45,438 nt of DNA from Chloroflexota bacterium (GCA_021787395.1 JAJYLZ010000027.1:1-45438), one strand, 5' to 3'; numbered from the stretch's first letter, positions 1 through 9,031 are shown. Program-made: numbers and translations. The notes: generated by a model from the letters alone, not told the origin.

Positions 1-1323
1 AGCGGGCCGCTGCGGCCAGGCCGGGGCGGAGCCGTCGTCAGGGGCGACCGTGAGCCAGCCCGGGGCCAGCGGTGCCGGCTGGGCAGGACTGGGCGACGCG
101 GCCGGAGCGGCCGCGGCCGGAGCGGCCGCGGCCGGAGCGGCGGGCTCTGCGGGCTCTGCGGGTGCAGGAGGCGCGGCCGGCTCGACTGGTGCGGCCGCGG
201 CGGCGATCGGCTCGGGGAGCGTCGGCGCCGGGGTGGCCGCTGCCGGCGTCTGGGAGGGCAGCGGCGGGGGCGGGGGAGCCGACGGGGGCTCCGGCTGACG
301 CGCGGGCTCCGGCTCGACGGCCGTCGGCTCGGCGGTGGCGGCCTGGGGCTCGGGCTCGGCCACGGCAGGTCCGACGACCTCGGCGGGCGCCTCGGGGCGC
401 CCGGTGGCGGGTGCCGGCTCGGCGACGGGCACCTCGGCCGGAGTCATCGTGAGCGTCGCCTCGACGGCGTCGGCGGGCGTCTCCGGGGGCGCAGCCGCGA
501 TCGGCTCCGCGGTGACGGGCGCGGGCGCCTCCGGGGCGAGCGCGGCCACAGCCTCGGGCTCGAGCGGTGCGGGCCGCACCTCGATCGGGTGGGTCGCCTC
601 GTAGGCGGCAATCGCATCGTCGAGGCTCTCGCCCGGACGGAGTCCCTGCAGCGTCGGCGGCTCGGTCTGGGCGGGCTCGGTCCCGGCCGGTCGGGCGAGC
701 CCGGCGACGGTCTCGAGGGCGAGCTCGTCCGCGGCCGCCACGGCGGCCCCACCAGCGGCGTCGGACGGCGGGACGGGCGCGATGGCCGCGGGCGGAACCG
801 GCTCGGCCTCGACCGGCGCCGCCTCGGGCGCTGCGGGCTCGACCGGCGCCGCCTCGGGCGCGGCCGCGGGCAGGTCCGCGGCGGGCCAGGCGGCGATCCG
901 GATCGTTTCGTCCTCCGGCGGCCCCTCCGGCGCGGCGGCGATCGTCGCGAGCCGGTCGGCGATGGCCTGGCGGGCGGCCGGCTCGAGGTCCTCGATCGGC
1001 TCGCTGTCGGGCAGCGGAGCGCACGAGAGGCACCTGCCCTCGGCGGCGTTCCAGCAGCTGCCGCACGTGTACTGGCGGCAGGAGAGGCAGAAGTTGAACG
1101 TCTTGTGGAAGGCGTCGAGCTGGAGGACGGTAGCCGCCAGCTCGTCCTCGCCGCGGGCGTCGGCCATCGCCTCCGAGAACGAATCGTCGGACAGGACGTA
1201 GTTGCGCAGGCCCTTGGTGAAGGTCTTCGCCCGGCCGAAACGAGAGTTCCGCGGCCGCGCGGTCTCGAACGTGTAGCGAGTACCGCACCGCTCGCAGAAC
1301 GACTCGGTGAGGATCTCCGTCAT
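1..1323 (-). CDS. Zinc-ribbon protein with long Pro/Ala/Glu-rich tail (partial, C-terminus beyond window)
   Basis: The reading frame is open from the ATG at 1321-1323 (minus) to the window edge, so the C-terminus is missing and 441 codons are visible. The N-terminal 100 residues hold eight cysteines as four CxxC pairs (C10/C13, C79/C82, C87/C90, C98/C101), the pattern of one or two treble-clef or zinc-ribbon modules. The rest is a low-complexity Ala/Pro/Glu tail, in part encoded by short DNA repeats, and is probably disordered. The gene is divergent from fhaA across 166 bp, which suggests a shared control region and perhaps a role linked to the FHA/cell-wall cluster. I cannot name the function. 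The Arg-rich frame on the same strand looks like a shadow, because this frame has ordered Cys motifs and sensible codon use. Confidence 0.75.
   Translation of the reverse strand, partial: MTEILTESFCERCGTRYTFETARPRNSRFGRAKTFTKGLRNYVLSDDSFSEAMADARGEDELAATVLQLDAFHKTFNFCLSCRQYTCGSCWNAAEGRCLSCAPLPDSEPIEDLEPAARQAIADRLATIAAAPEGPPEDETIRIAAWPAADLPAAAPEAAPVEPAAPEAAPVEAEPVPPAAIAPVPPSDAAGGAAVAAADELALETVAGLARPAGTEPAQTEPPTLQGLRPGESLDDAIAAYEATHPIEVRPAPLEPEAVAALAPEAPAPVTAEPIAAAPPETPADAVEATLTMTPAEVPVAEPAPATGRPEAPAEVVGPAVAEPEPQAATAEPTAVEPEPARQPEPPSAPPPPPLPSQTPAAATPAPTLPEPIAAAAAPVEPAAPPAPAEPAEPAAPAAAAPAAAAPAASPSPAQPAPLAPGWLTVAPDDGSAPAWPQRPA
101..140. repeat. 15-bp tandem repeat inside the zinc-ribbon gene tail
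   Basis: The unit GCCGGAGCGGCCGCG starts at 101 and 116, and a partial copy starts at 131. It encodes Ala-rich peptide repeats in the minus-strand gene. A second direct repeat, GACCGGCGCCGCCTCGGGCG, lies at 811-830 and 841-860. Such repeats are prone to copy-number change. Confidence 0.7.
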
Positions 1324-1381
1324 CTGCCCCCGGCTTTCCGACGCTGGGACGCACCCGACGAGTTCGGTCGGGCAGGGCCAG

Positions 1382-1387
1382 AGTATA
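1382..1387 (-). promoter_or_regulatory. Candidate -10 box for the zinc-ribbon gene
   Basis: On the minus strand this reads TATACT, five of six bases of the TATAAT consensus, in a very GC-rich spacer. It would give a leader of about 50 nt before the ATG at 1323. No convincing -35 box was found. Confidence 0.4.
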
Positions 1388-1473
1388 GCCAGCGTCGGCC
1401 CGGATGCCCGGCTCGGTGGTACCGGTCCCGGTGGCCGATGGTTCAGGTGGGCCGGGGCCCTGGCCGGCTCTGG

Positions 1474-1479
1474 TAGGGT
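1474..1479 (+). promoter_or_regulatory. Candidate -10 box for fhaA
   Basis: TAGGGT lies 10 nt before the fhaA ATG, inside a GGTAnnnT context that recurs before other genes here. There is no Shine-Dalgarno sequence before that ATG, so a leaderless or nearly leaderless transcript is possible. This is an inference from position only. Confidence 0.3.
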
Positions 1480-1489
1480 TGCGGCTGCC

Positions 1490-2458
1490 ATGGTCGCCAT
1501 CGCTGACCTCGAACGCCTCCTCGAGCGCGTGTTCGAGCGCACCTCCGCCCGCCTGTTCCATGCGCGGGTCCAGGCGGTCCAGGTGGAGCGCCGGGTCGAG
1601 CGCGCCATGGAGGCCGGCAGGACCGGTCGCGGGCCCGCGACCGCGGTGCCCAACCGCTTCCGCGTGCGCCTCAACCCTGTGGACCTAGACGACCTGGCCG
1701 TCCGGAGCGGCGGCATCGACGCCCTGGCCACCGGCCTCGCCGACCGGGCGCTCGCGTTCGCCCGACTCCACGGCTATCACCTGGTCGCCCGCCCGACCGT
1801 GATCGTGGCCGCCGACCCGTCAGCCGAGCGCGGGTCGGTCGAGGTCGACGCCAGCGTGTGGCGCCAAGTCGGGTCGGCCACGGGGACGGGGAGCGGTTCG
1901 CCGGGCCCGGCCGATGCGCCCCAGATCGCCGGCGGGGCTGCGCCGGGCGCATCGGCGGCCACACCGCCGCCGGCGGCACCGGTGCCGTCCGACGATCTGG
2001 CCGCGCTCGTGGCGCCGAAGCCCGGTGACGGTGGCGTTCCGTCGCCCGTGGCGCCGGACCCGGCGCGGGCCGGCGAGCCCTCGCCCCCAGGCGCTCACGC
2101 CGGCGGGATCCGCGGCGTCGGGGACCAGCAGCGCACCGTGCGTCCCGCCGCACCCCCGCCGGCGCGCGCGCTGCTCCGGGTCGCGGAGTCGGGCGGGCGG
2201 GAGCGCGAGGTCAGGGTCGAGGGCCAGTCGCTGACCCTGGGAAGGGCCCCCGACAACGGGCTCGTCCTCCACGATGCGCGGGTGTCCCGCCACCACGGAC
2301 GCTTCGCCAACCGCAACGGCACGCTCGTCTACACGGACCTCGGCAGCACCAACGGGAGCCGCGTCAACGGGATCCGGGTCGACGAGATCGTGCTCGGGGC
2401 GGGCGACCGGATCCAGGTGGGCGACGTCGTGGTGGTCGTCGAGCAGCTGCCGCACTGA
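1490..2458 (+). CDS. fhaA: FhaA-type protein: DUF3662 domain plus C-terminal FHA domain
   Basis: This 322-residue protein starts with the helical DUF3662 domain (about residues 1-120; MVAIADLERLLERVF..., with the RFRVRLNP strand). A Pro/Ala-rich linker follows, then a C-terminal FHA domain with the GRAPDN, SRHH and DLGSTNGS motifs typical of phosphothreonine-binding FHA folds. Mycobacterial FhaA binds phosphorylated partners such as the pseudokinase MviN and helps control peptidoglycan assembly; a similar role here is inferred. The start at 1490 is chosen because it gives the canonical family N-terminus; the upstream extension is low-complexity. fhaB follows after 2 nt, so the two are co-transcribed. 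Confidence 0.88.
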   Translation: MVAIADLERLLERVFERTSARLFHARVQAVQVERRVERAMEAGRTGRGPATAVPNRFRVRLNPVDLDDLAVRSGGIDALATGLADRALAFARLHGYHLVARPTVIVAADPSAERGSVEVDASVWRQVGSATGTGSGSPGPADAPQIAGGAAPGASAATPPPAAPVPSDDLAALVAPKPGDGGVPSPVAPDPARAGEPSPPGAHAGGIRGVGDQQRTVRPAAPPPARALLRVAESGGREREVRVEGQSLTLGRAPDNGLVLHDARVSRHHGRFANRNGTLVYTDLGSTNGSRVNGIRVDEIVLGAGDRIQVGDVVVVVEQLPH

Positions 2459-2460
2459 CC

Positions 2461-2895
2461 GTGGACGGCTTCGTCCTGGCGCTGTGGGTCCTGCGCCTCG
2501 GCTTCCTCGCGCTGCTCTACGTCTTCCTGTTCCTCGTTGCGCGCGTGCTCGTGCGCGACCTCCGGGCAGCGGCTCGCGGACCCGCCGAGCCGGGCCGGCT
2601 GGTGGTCCTCGCCTCGCCGCAGGGCGAGCCGGCGGTGGGCGCCTCGTTCCCGCTGGACGCCGTCACCTCGGTGGGGCGCGACCTGACCAACACGGTCGCC
2701 GTCGACGACCCGTTCACCTCCTCGGAGCACGCGCTGCTCACGTTCCGGGGCCGCGTCTGGTACGTGGAGGACCGCGGCAGCACCAACGGGACGTTCGTGA
2801 ACGGCCAGCCGGTCACGGCGCCGACCGCGATCGGCTTCGGCGACGAACTCCAGATCGGCGAGGTGCGGTTCCGCCTCGACCGGGGCCGCGCGTGA
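2461..2895 (+). CDS. fhaB: FhaB-type membrane-anchored FHA domain protein
   Basis: 144 residues from a GTG start 2 nt after the fhaA stop. One transmembrane helix (about residues 5-28) leads into a basic stretch and an FHA domain (about 55-140) with SVGRD, SSEHA and RGSTNGTFVNG, the phosphothreonine-binding loops. In actinobacteria FhaB (FipA) is a substrate of PknA/PknB and links kinase signalling to division and wall synthesis. Here the next gene overlaps it by a GTGA and is rodA/ftsW. The PstP phosphatase gene usually found between them in actinobacteria is absent. Confidence 0.88.
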   Translation: MDGFVLALWVLRLGFLALLYVFLFLVARVLVRDLRAAARGPAEPGRLVVLASPQGEPAVGASFPLDAVTSVGRDLTNTVAVDDPFTSSEHALLTFRGRVWYVEDRGSTNGTFVNGQPVTAPTAIGFGDELQIGEVRFRLDRGRA

Positions 2896-4349
2896 GCGCG
2901 ATCGCCCGGGTCCGGCCCGCGCCGCGCCGGATCCCGAACATCCGGCCCCGGATGCGCCGGGTGGAACTGGGCCTGCTCCTGGTCGTGGCGGCGGCGCTGG
3001 TGGTGGGCGGGGCGTCGCTCGGCGCGACCGAGCGCTGGCTGCGGGCGCAGGCGACGGGCGAGGCGATCACCGCCTTCGGGTTCGCGCCGCCCGACCCGCG
3101 CGGCCTGGGGGCGTACATCCTCGGGCTGCTGGCCGTCCACGCGGCGTTCGTGCTGGCGGGGCGGCGCACCGACCAGATCCTGCTGCCCGCGATCGGGATG
3201 CTGGGCGGGATCGGCCTGCTCCTGATGCAGCGCCTGCCCCAGAGCCTGGTGACGCAGTCGTTCGGCACGCTCGAGCTGGGCCTCGGCGAGCTGCAGCTGG
3301 TGTGGCTGCTGATCTCGCTGGCGGTGCTGGCGCTGCTCGCCCTGCTCGTCCGCTCCGACCGCTGGCTGCGGGCCTACAAGTACACCTGGGCGGCGGCCGG
3401 GATCCTGCTCCTGGCGATGACGTTCGTGTTCGGCACCGACGTGAACGGCGCGCGCCTCACGCTTTCGATCGGCCCGATCAGCGGGCAGCCGTCGGAGCTG
3501 CTCAAGGTCATCCTGGTGGTGTTCCTGGCGGCCTACCTCTCCGAGAACCGCCCGCTGCTGGCCGAGGAGAGCATGCGGCTGGGCCCGCTGCGCCTGCCGC
3601 CCATCCCGTACCTGGCGCCGATGGTCGCGATGTGGGCGATCGCCCTCGGCGTGGTGGTGGTCCAGCGCGACCTCGGTGCCGCGCTGCTGTTCTTCGCGGT
3701 GTTCCTGGCGCTGCTGTTCGTCGCGACGGGGCGGGTCTCCTACGTGGTCGGGGGCATGGTGCTGTTCCTGGCCGGCTCGTGGGTCCTGTACCAGGTGTTC
3801 GCCCACGTGCAGGTGCGCGTGGACAACTGGCTCGATCCGTTCCGCGACCCGCTCGGCCAGGGGTTCCAGACGGTGCAGGCGCTGTACGCGTTCGGCCGGG
3901 GCGGCCTGCTGGGGGTGGGCCTGGGCGCCGGTCTGCCGACCATCGCCGGCCACCTGCCCGTCCCCGCGGTCCACACCGACTACCCGCTCGCGGCGCTGGG
4001 CGAGGAGCTGGGCCTGACGGGCCTGCTGGCGATCTTCGGCCTCTACCTCGTGATCGTGGAGCGGGGCCTGCGGATCGCGGCTGCTGCGCAGGACGAGTTC
4101 CGGGCGCTGCTGGCGGCCGGGCTGAGCCTCGTGATCGGGGTCCAGGCGTTCATCATCGCGGCGGGGAACCTCAAGCTGATCCCGCTCACCGGGATCACCC
4201 TGCCGTTCATCTCGTACGGCGGCTCGTCGCTGCTGGCGAACGCAATCGCGGCGGGCCTGCTGCTGGCCCTGTCCGACGCCGGGGCGGTGCCCCCGCCCCC
4301 GCCCCGCGCCCGCCGCTGGCGCCGACGCAGCCGGGAGGAGCGGGCGTGA
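2892..4349 (+). CDS. rodA: FtsW/RodA/SpoVE family peptidoglycan glycosyltransferase
   Basis: A 485-residue polytopic membrane protein of the SEDS family, which polymerises lipid II glycan chains. Family hallmarks are visible: the GADVNGARL-like loop (FGTDVNGARLTL), QPSELLKV, VVVQRDLGAALLFF, the periplasmic HTDYPLAALGEELG loop, and the C-terminal LPFISYGGSS. The GTG start overlaps the fhaB stop (GTGA), giving an N-terminus with a short basic tail before the first helix; longer upstream frames would run through fhaB. The order rodA-pbp matches the usual SEDS/class B PBP pairing. Whether it serves elongation (RodA) or division (FtsW) cannot be read from the sequence; the FHA/PBP context favours RodA. 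Confidence 0.92.
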   Translation: MSAIARVRPAPRRIPNIRPRMRRVELGLLLVVAAALVVGGASLGATERWLRAQATGEAITAFGFAPPDPRGLGAYILGLLAVHAAFVLAGRRTDQILLPAIGMLGGIGLLLMQRLPQSLVTQSFGTLELGLGELQLVWLLISLAVLALLALLVRSDRWLRAYKYTWAAAGILLLAMTFVFGTDVNGARLTLSIGPISGQPSELLKVILVVFLAAYLSENRPLLAEESMRLGPLRLPPIPYLAPMVAMWAIALGVVVVQRDLGAALLFFAVFLALLFVATGRVSYVVGGMVLFLAGSWVLYQVFAHVQVRVDNWLDPFRDPLGQGFQTVQALYAFGRGGLLGVGLGAGLPTIAGHLPVPAVHTDYPLAALGEELGLTGLLAIFGLYLVIVERGLRIAAAAQDEFRALLAAGLSLVIGVQAFIIAAGNLKLIPLTGITLPFISYGGSSLLANAIAAGLLLALSDAGAVPPPPPRARRWRRRSREERA

Positions 4350-6025
4350 GCGACGACCCGATGCGACCCGTGCCGCGGGCGTGGGCCGACGATCCGGCAC
4401 TCGACGACGGCGGTCTCGATGACTGGACGGCGGCCGGAGCGAGTCCAGGCGCGGCCGGAGCGGGTGCTGGCACCGCCGCCCCGCGGCTGCCCAGGGACGC
4501 AGCCGACGCCCGCGCACCGTGGCCGGGCCCTTCCCGAGCCGCCCGGCCGCTGGGCGCCAACCTGGTCCGGACCGGCCTCGCGCTGGTGGTGGCGTTCGCC
4601 GTCCTCGCGGCGGGTGCGGGCTGGTGGCAGGTGGTGGACGCGCAGTGGCTGTCGACGCGCCCCGACAACCCGTCGGTGGTGGCGGCGGCGCGGAGGACCC
4701 TCAGGGGCCCGATCGTGGACCGCAACGGGTCCTGGCTCGCACGGAGCGTCCGGGACCAGAACGGCGAGGCCCTGCGGCAGTACCGCGATCCGAGCATCAG
4801 CTCGGTGGTCGGGTACGCATCGCTGCTGTACGGGACCTCTGGTCTCGAGCGCACCTACAACGCGCAGCTCCTGGGCCTCGCGACCGGCGATCCGCTGTCG
4901 GGCCTGGCGGGCAAGCTGTTCCCCAGCGCGAGCGGCGTCCTGGGCCTCCAGCTGTCCCTCGACCTGCGGCTCCAGCGGGCAGCGGTCGCCGGCCTGGGGT
5001 CCGACAAGGGCGCCGTGGTGATGATGGACCCCACCACCGGCCAGATCCTCGCGCTCGCCTCGACCCCCACCTTCAACGCCTCGGCCATCGCCGATCCGAG
5101 CACGGCCACGACCACCATGACCGCGCTCCAGGCGGACAAGGGCCTGCCGCTCCTGCCGAGGGCGACGCTCGGCCAGTACGTGCCCGGGTCGGTGCTCAAG
5201 ATCGTCACCGCGATCGCGGGCCTCGACAGCGGCGCCATCACGCCGGGCACCACCTACCCGCAGCAGCCGGGCGCCGAGGCCACCGGCCTGCTCGTGGACG
5301 GCTTCCGCATCAAGGACGGCCACCACCCGCAGACGGACGGGACGGCCCTCGACCTGATCGGCGCCACGGAGGTCAGCTGCAACATCTGGTATGCCCTCAC
5401 CGGGCTGGCGATCGGGGGCGCCCGCTTCGTCGAGGAGGCCGCCAAGCTCGGCTTCGGCCAGCCGATCCCGTTCGACCTCCCGACATCGGCCAGCCGCCTC
5501 ACCAACGGCGACGGCCCGGCGCCCGGCGGATTCATGGACGACGCCGAGCTCGCGTCGGCCGCCTTCGGCCAGGGCGAGACCGTGGTGACGCCGCTCCAGA
5601 TGGCCCTGGTGGCCTCGACGGTGGCCGATGACGGGCTGCTCATGCGACCGCAGCTGGTGACGGCGCTGACCGGCTCGGCCCCGGGCGCCGGGACCGTCGC
5701 GCCGCAGACCTGGCGGCGCGTGATGTCGGCCCAGGACGCAGCCGCGATCAAGGCGGCCATGGAGCAGGCCGTCGAGGGCAGCCTGGGCAGGCTGTTCACC
5801 ACGGGGGCCGCGGTACCCGGGATCCCCACGGCTGGCAAGTCCGGCACGGCGCAGCTGGGCGGGACCGGCGAGCCGAACTCCTGGTTCATCGGGTTCGCGC
5901 CCGTGGACCACCCGAAGGTCGCGATCGCGGTCGTGGTCGAGCACGGCGGACGGGGCGGGGAGCGGGCCGCCCCCCTCGCGGGCTCGCTGCTCAAGCAGTA
6001 CTTCGCGCTCTACGGGGCGTCCTAG
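4346..6025 (+). CDS. pbpA: Class B penicillin-binding protein (PbpA-like transpeptidase)
   Basis: This 559-residue protein has a disordered Pro/Ala-rich cytoplasmic tail of about 70 residues, one transmembrane anchor (about 75-97), a dimerisation-like region (RGPIVDRNG, LYGTSGLERTYN) and a transpeptidase domain. The three active-site motifs are present: SVLK (SxxK) in the VPGSVLKIVTA segment, SCN (SxN) in TEVSCNIWYA, and KSGTAQ (KTG-like). It would cross-link peptidoglycan as the partner of the SEDS protein encoded just upstream, with which it shares a GTGA overlap. The GTG at 4346 is chosen for that overlap. It is the last gene before a 779-bp gene-free repeat region. Confidence 0.92.
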   Translation: MSDDPMRPVPRAWADDPALDDGGLDDWTAAGASPGAAGAGAGTAAPRLPRDAADARAPWPGPSRAARPLGANLVRTGLALVVAFAVLAAGAGWWQVVDAQWLSTRPDNPSVVAAARRTLRGPIVDRNGSWLARSVRDQNGEALRQYRDPSISSVVGYASLLYGTSGLERTYNAQLLGLATGDPLSGLAGKLFPSASGVLGLQLSLDLRLQRAAVAGLGSDKGAVVMMDPTTGQILALASTPTFNASAIADPSTATTTMTALQADKGLPLLPRATLGQYVPGSVLKIVTAIAGLDSGAITPGTTYPQQPGAEATGLLVDGFRIKDGHHPQTDGTALDLIGATEVSCNIWYALTGLAIGGARFVEEAAKLGFGQPIPFDLPTSASRLTNGDGPAPGGFMDDAELASAAFGQGETVVTPLQMALVASTVADDGLLMRPQLVTALTGSAPGAGTVAPQTWRRVMSAQDAAAIKAAMEQAVEGSLGRLFTTGAAVPGIPTAGKSGTAQLGGTGEPNSWFIGFAPVDHPKVAIAVVVEHGGRGGERAAPLAGSLLKQYFALYGAS

Positions 6026-6124
6026 CCGGGGAGGGCAGGTCTCGGTCGAGCCCGCCGGGATGAGCACTCGTCCCGTGACGCCAGCGCCTCCCCGCACATC
6101 GGGCTCCCTTCGCGCCCGCCCGCC

Positions 6125-6336
6125 GCACGACCAGCGGCCCGGCCGCACAACCGCCACGCCCCCGCCGCGCCGCACAAACCGCCACGCCCCTGCAGCGCTG
6201 CCGCCGACCGCGGCGCCCCCGCCGCATACCCGGCGCCGCCGCACGACCAGCGGCCGCGCCCCTGCAGCGCCGCACAACGGTCACGCCCCCCGCAGCGCCG
6301 CACAAGCCGCCACGCCCCCGCCGCGCCGCACAACCG
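6125..6336. repeat. Degenerate tandem array of GCACAACC-type units, about 28-bp period
   Basis: Copies of GCACRACC-like heads followed by (G)CCACGCCCCYGCMGCGCC tails start near 6125, 6145, 6172, 6224, 6241, 6272, 6300 and 6328. The last spacings are 31, 28 and 28 bp. The final unit runs into the first full palindrome at 6330, so the head looks like a half-site of that palindrome. Units differ in sequence and have no unique spacers, so this is not a CRISPR array. Confidence 0.65.
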
Positions 6337-6517
6337 GCAGTTGTAGCCGGGGGCTTCGAGCGCCCACCTGCCGGGTCCGCACAACGGCGGGTTGTGCGGT
6401 GAGGTCAGAAGGCACCCTTATCGCCCGGGGCACAACCGGCGGTTGTGCGAGGAGGGTCGCCGCATCGATCACGGGGTCGCGGCGCTCGGGACGCGGCGCG
6501 GTACAACCGGTGGTTGT
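6330..6517. repeat. Cluster of four palindromes, core ACAAC-N5-GTTGT (locus A)
   Basis: Cores lie at 6330-6344 (ACAACCGGCAGTTGT), 6381-6395 (ACAACGGCGGGTTGT), 6432-6446 (ACAACCGGCGGTTGT) and 6503-6517 (ACAACCGGTGGTTGT). Two extend to longer perfect stems: 6379-6397 with 7-bp arms, and 6430-6448, GCACAACCGGCGGTTGTGC, with 8-bp arms and a 3-nt loop. Centres are 51, 51 and 71 bp apart. The same family occurs at 34229-34430. They could be protein-binding sites, REP-like elements or RNA hairpins. Confidence 0.85.
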
Positions 6518-6545
6518 GGCCGAGGGGCGGGTGCGCGGGAACTGG

Positions 6546-6656
6546 CTGTGCGGGGAGCACAGTGCGCCGCAGGGGGGCGTGCGCGCGAGGGGCGCGCGTG
6601 CGAGGAGTAGCGCGGGGCGCAGGGGTCGTGCGGGAAGGGCTGTGCGGGGAGCGCAG
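6546..6656. repeat. Pair of CTGTGC-GGGGA-GCRCAG inverted repeats
   Basis: CTGTGCGGGGAGCACAG at 6546-6562 is a perfect 6-bp-arm inverted repeat. A near copy, CTGTGCGGGGAGCGCAG, lies at 6640-6656 with one base changed. They sit in the G-rich right flank of the palindrome cluster, upstream of moxR. Confidence 0.6.
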
Positions 6657-6688
6657 CGAACTACAGGACCGGTTCGCCCCTCCCGCCG

Positions 6689-6694
6689 TAAACT
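6689..6694 (+). promoter_or_regulatory. Candidate -10 box for the moxR operon
   Basis: TAAACT is the only A/T-rich hexamer just upstream of moxR. It would give a leader of roughly 100 nt. No clear -35 box was found, so this is weak. Confidence 0.25.
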
Positions 6695-6804
6695 CCGTGG
6701 GACAGCGGGCGTCGTCTGGTTCCGGAGTCGGCGTCCGAGAGGGGAGGGCCTGCCGCAGGCCCGCATGGAGAAGCGGCCCTTCGCCGCGCCACGACGGGAG
6801 ACCG

Positions 6805-7794
<990 letters not shown>

Positions 7795-7816
7795 CGCGGC
7801 ACCGACAGGGTCGATC

Positions 7817-9031
7817 GTGATCCGGCGGCTGCAGCTCCTGGGCCTCGCGATCTTCCTGGCGGTCGCCGCGTTCTCGACCGGGTACGCGTTCCTGTTCTTC
7901 CTGGTGTACCTGGGGCTGCTCGTCGGCGGCGGCAGCTACGTGGTCACGCGCCTCGGCCTGGCCGACCTCGAGGCCGGCTATGCCGTGAACCAGCTCACGG
8001 GCCACGTGGGCGACCGGCTGCGCATCACCTACACGATCCGCAACACGGGTCGGCTGCCGAAGCCGTGGCTGGAGGTCCACAACCCCTCGAACCTGCCCAA
8101 CGGCCTGCCCGGTCGAGCGCTCTCGCTCGGCTCCCGCGCCGAGCGCTCGTGGCTGGTCCGCGCGCTGCTCGAGCGTCGGGGCCACTTCCGCATCGACCCG
8201 CTCCAGGTGCGCACCGGCGACCCGTTCGGGTTCTTCGAGGCGTCGGCCGGCGTCGGCCACGGCATCTCCGTCGTCGTCTATCCGCGGATCGACCCGCTGC
8301 CGTTCTTCCGCCTGCCGCCCGCGAGCATCGAGGGGGCCCACGCCTCGCCCGAGCGAACCCTGCAGACCACACCCCTCGCCACGACCGTGCGCCCGTACGC
8401 GCCGGGCGACTCGATGAACCGGATCCACTGGCGCACCACCGCGCGCACGGGCGAGATCTTCGTCAAGGAGTTCGACCTGGAGCAGACGACCGACGTCTGG
8501 CTGTTCCTGGACCTCGACGCCGAGCTCGAGGCGGGCGAGGGCGACGACTCGACCACCGAGGTGGCCGTCCGGGTGGCGGCCTCGATCGCGGACAAGGCGA
8601 TCGCCGAGAACCGCGCCGTGGGCCTCACGGTCGGCAGCCACCGGACGACGGTCATCCCGGCTGACCGCGGGGCGCGCCAGCGGCTGAAGATCATGCAGCT
8701 GCTCGCCGCGGTGGAGGCGGACGGCAGCACGCCGCTCGACGAGGTGCTGGTGACGGGCATCGGCCGGCTGCGCCGGGGCATGACGGCGGTGGTCATCACG
8801 GCCACCCTCGATCCCGCGTTCATCCGGCCGCTGGCCACGCTGCGGACCCGAGGCGTGGGCGTCGTGGTGGTCCTGCTGGACTGGGCGCAGTTCGATCCGC
8901 CGGTCGGCGCGGCGGCGACCGAGGAGCTGCGCCAGCACGTGCGCGCCATGCGCCACGCGCTCGCCGAGTACGAACTGCACGCCTACGTCGTCGGACCGGG
9001 GCGACCCCTGGGCGAGGTGCTGGCACGATGA
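7817..9031 (+). CDS. DUF58 domain protein
   Basis: 404 residues from a GTG start. Two closely spaced hydrophobic helices at the N-terminus (about residues 8-45) are followed by a beta-rich region (LRITYTIRNTGRLPKPWLEV). The DUF58 hallmark RPYAPGDSMNRIHWRTTAR comes next, then a region resembling a VWA fold (WLFLDLDAE). DUF58 proteins are recurrent partners of MoxR ATPases and membrane transglutaminases, and their biochemical role is not established. The TGA overlaps the start of the next gene (ATGA), so the two are translationally coupled. Confidence 0.9.
   Translation: MIRRLQLLGLAIFLAVAAFSTGYAFLFFLVYLGLLVGGGSYVVTRLGLADLEAGYAVNQLTGHVGDRLRITYTIRNTGRLPKPWLEVHNPSNLPNGLPGRALSLGSRAERSWLVRALLERRGHFRIDPLQVRTGDPFGFFEASAGVGHGISVVVYPRIDPLPFFRLPPASIEGAHASPERTLQTTPLATTVRPYAPGDSMNRIHWRTTARTGEIFVKEFDLEQTTDVWLFLDLDAELEAGEGDDSTTEVAVRVAASIADKAIAENRAVGLTVGSHRTTVIPADRGARQRLKIMQLLAAVEADGSTPLDEVLVTGIGRLRRGMTAVVITATLDPAFIRPLATLRTRGVGVVVVLLDWAQFDPPVGAAATEELRQHVRAMRHALAEYELHAYVVGPGRPLGEVLAR

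Larger units (their letters stand above)
6026..6804. other. Gene-free region rich in palindromes and tandem units
   Basis: There is no credible gene in these 779 bp. The left part (6100-6330) is C-rich on the plus strand, the middle holds four short palindromes, and the right part (6395-6660) is G-rich on the plus strand. Motifs in the right part roughly mirror the left part in reverse complement. The moxR promoter should lie near the right end. Frames here that translate into CGAAG/RRGG-like repeats follow the DNA repeat and are not convincing proteins. Confidence 0.8.

Noticed and set aside
38-1561. Long Arg/Ala-rich minus-strand reading frame of 507 codons
   Set aside because: It is the out-of-frame shadow of the zinc-ribbon gene, lacks ordered motifs and runs into the fhaA coding region.
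2517-4517. A 666-codon minus-strand open frame
   Set aside because: It is Gln/Arg/His-rich and antisense to rodA and fhaB; no domain is recognisable.
6125-6336. Possible CRISPR array in locus A
   Set aside because: The period of about 28 bp has no distinct spacers, units are degenerate throughout, and no cas genes are nearby.
6022-6384. Cys/Gly/Arg-rich minus-strand frames in the repeat region
   Set aside because: The peptide repeats mirror the DNA repeat, and several overlapping frames are equally open, so coding is not supported.
6026-6804. Insertion sequence or transposon remnant
   Set aside because: No transposase fragment, terminal inverted repeats or target duplication could be identified around either repeat locus.
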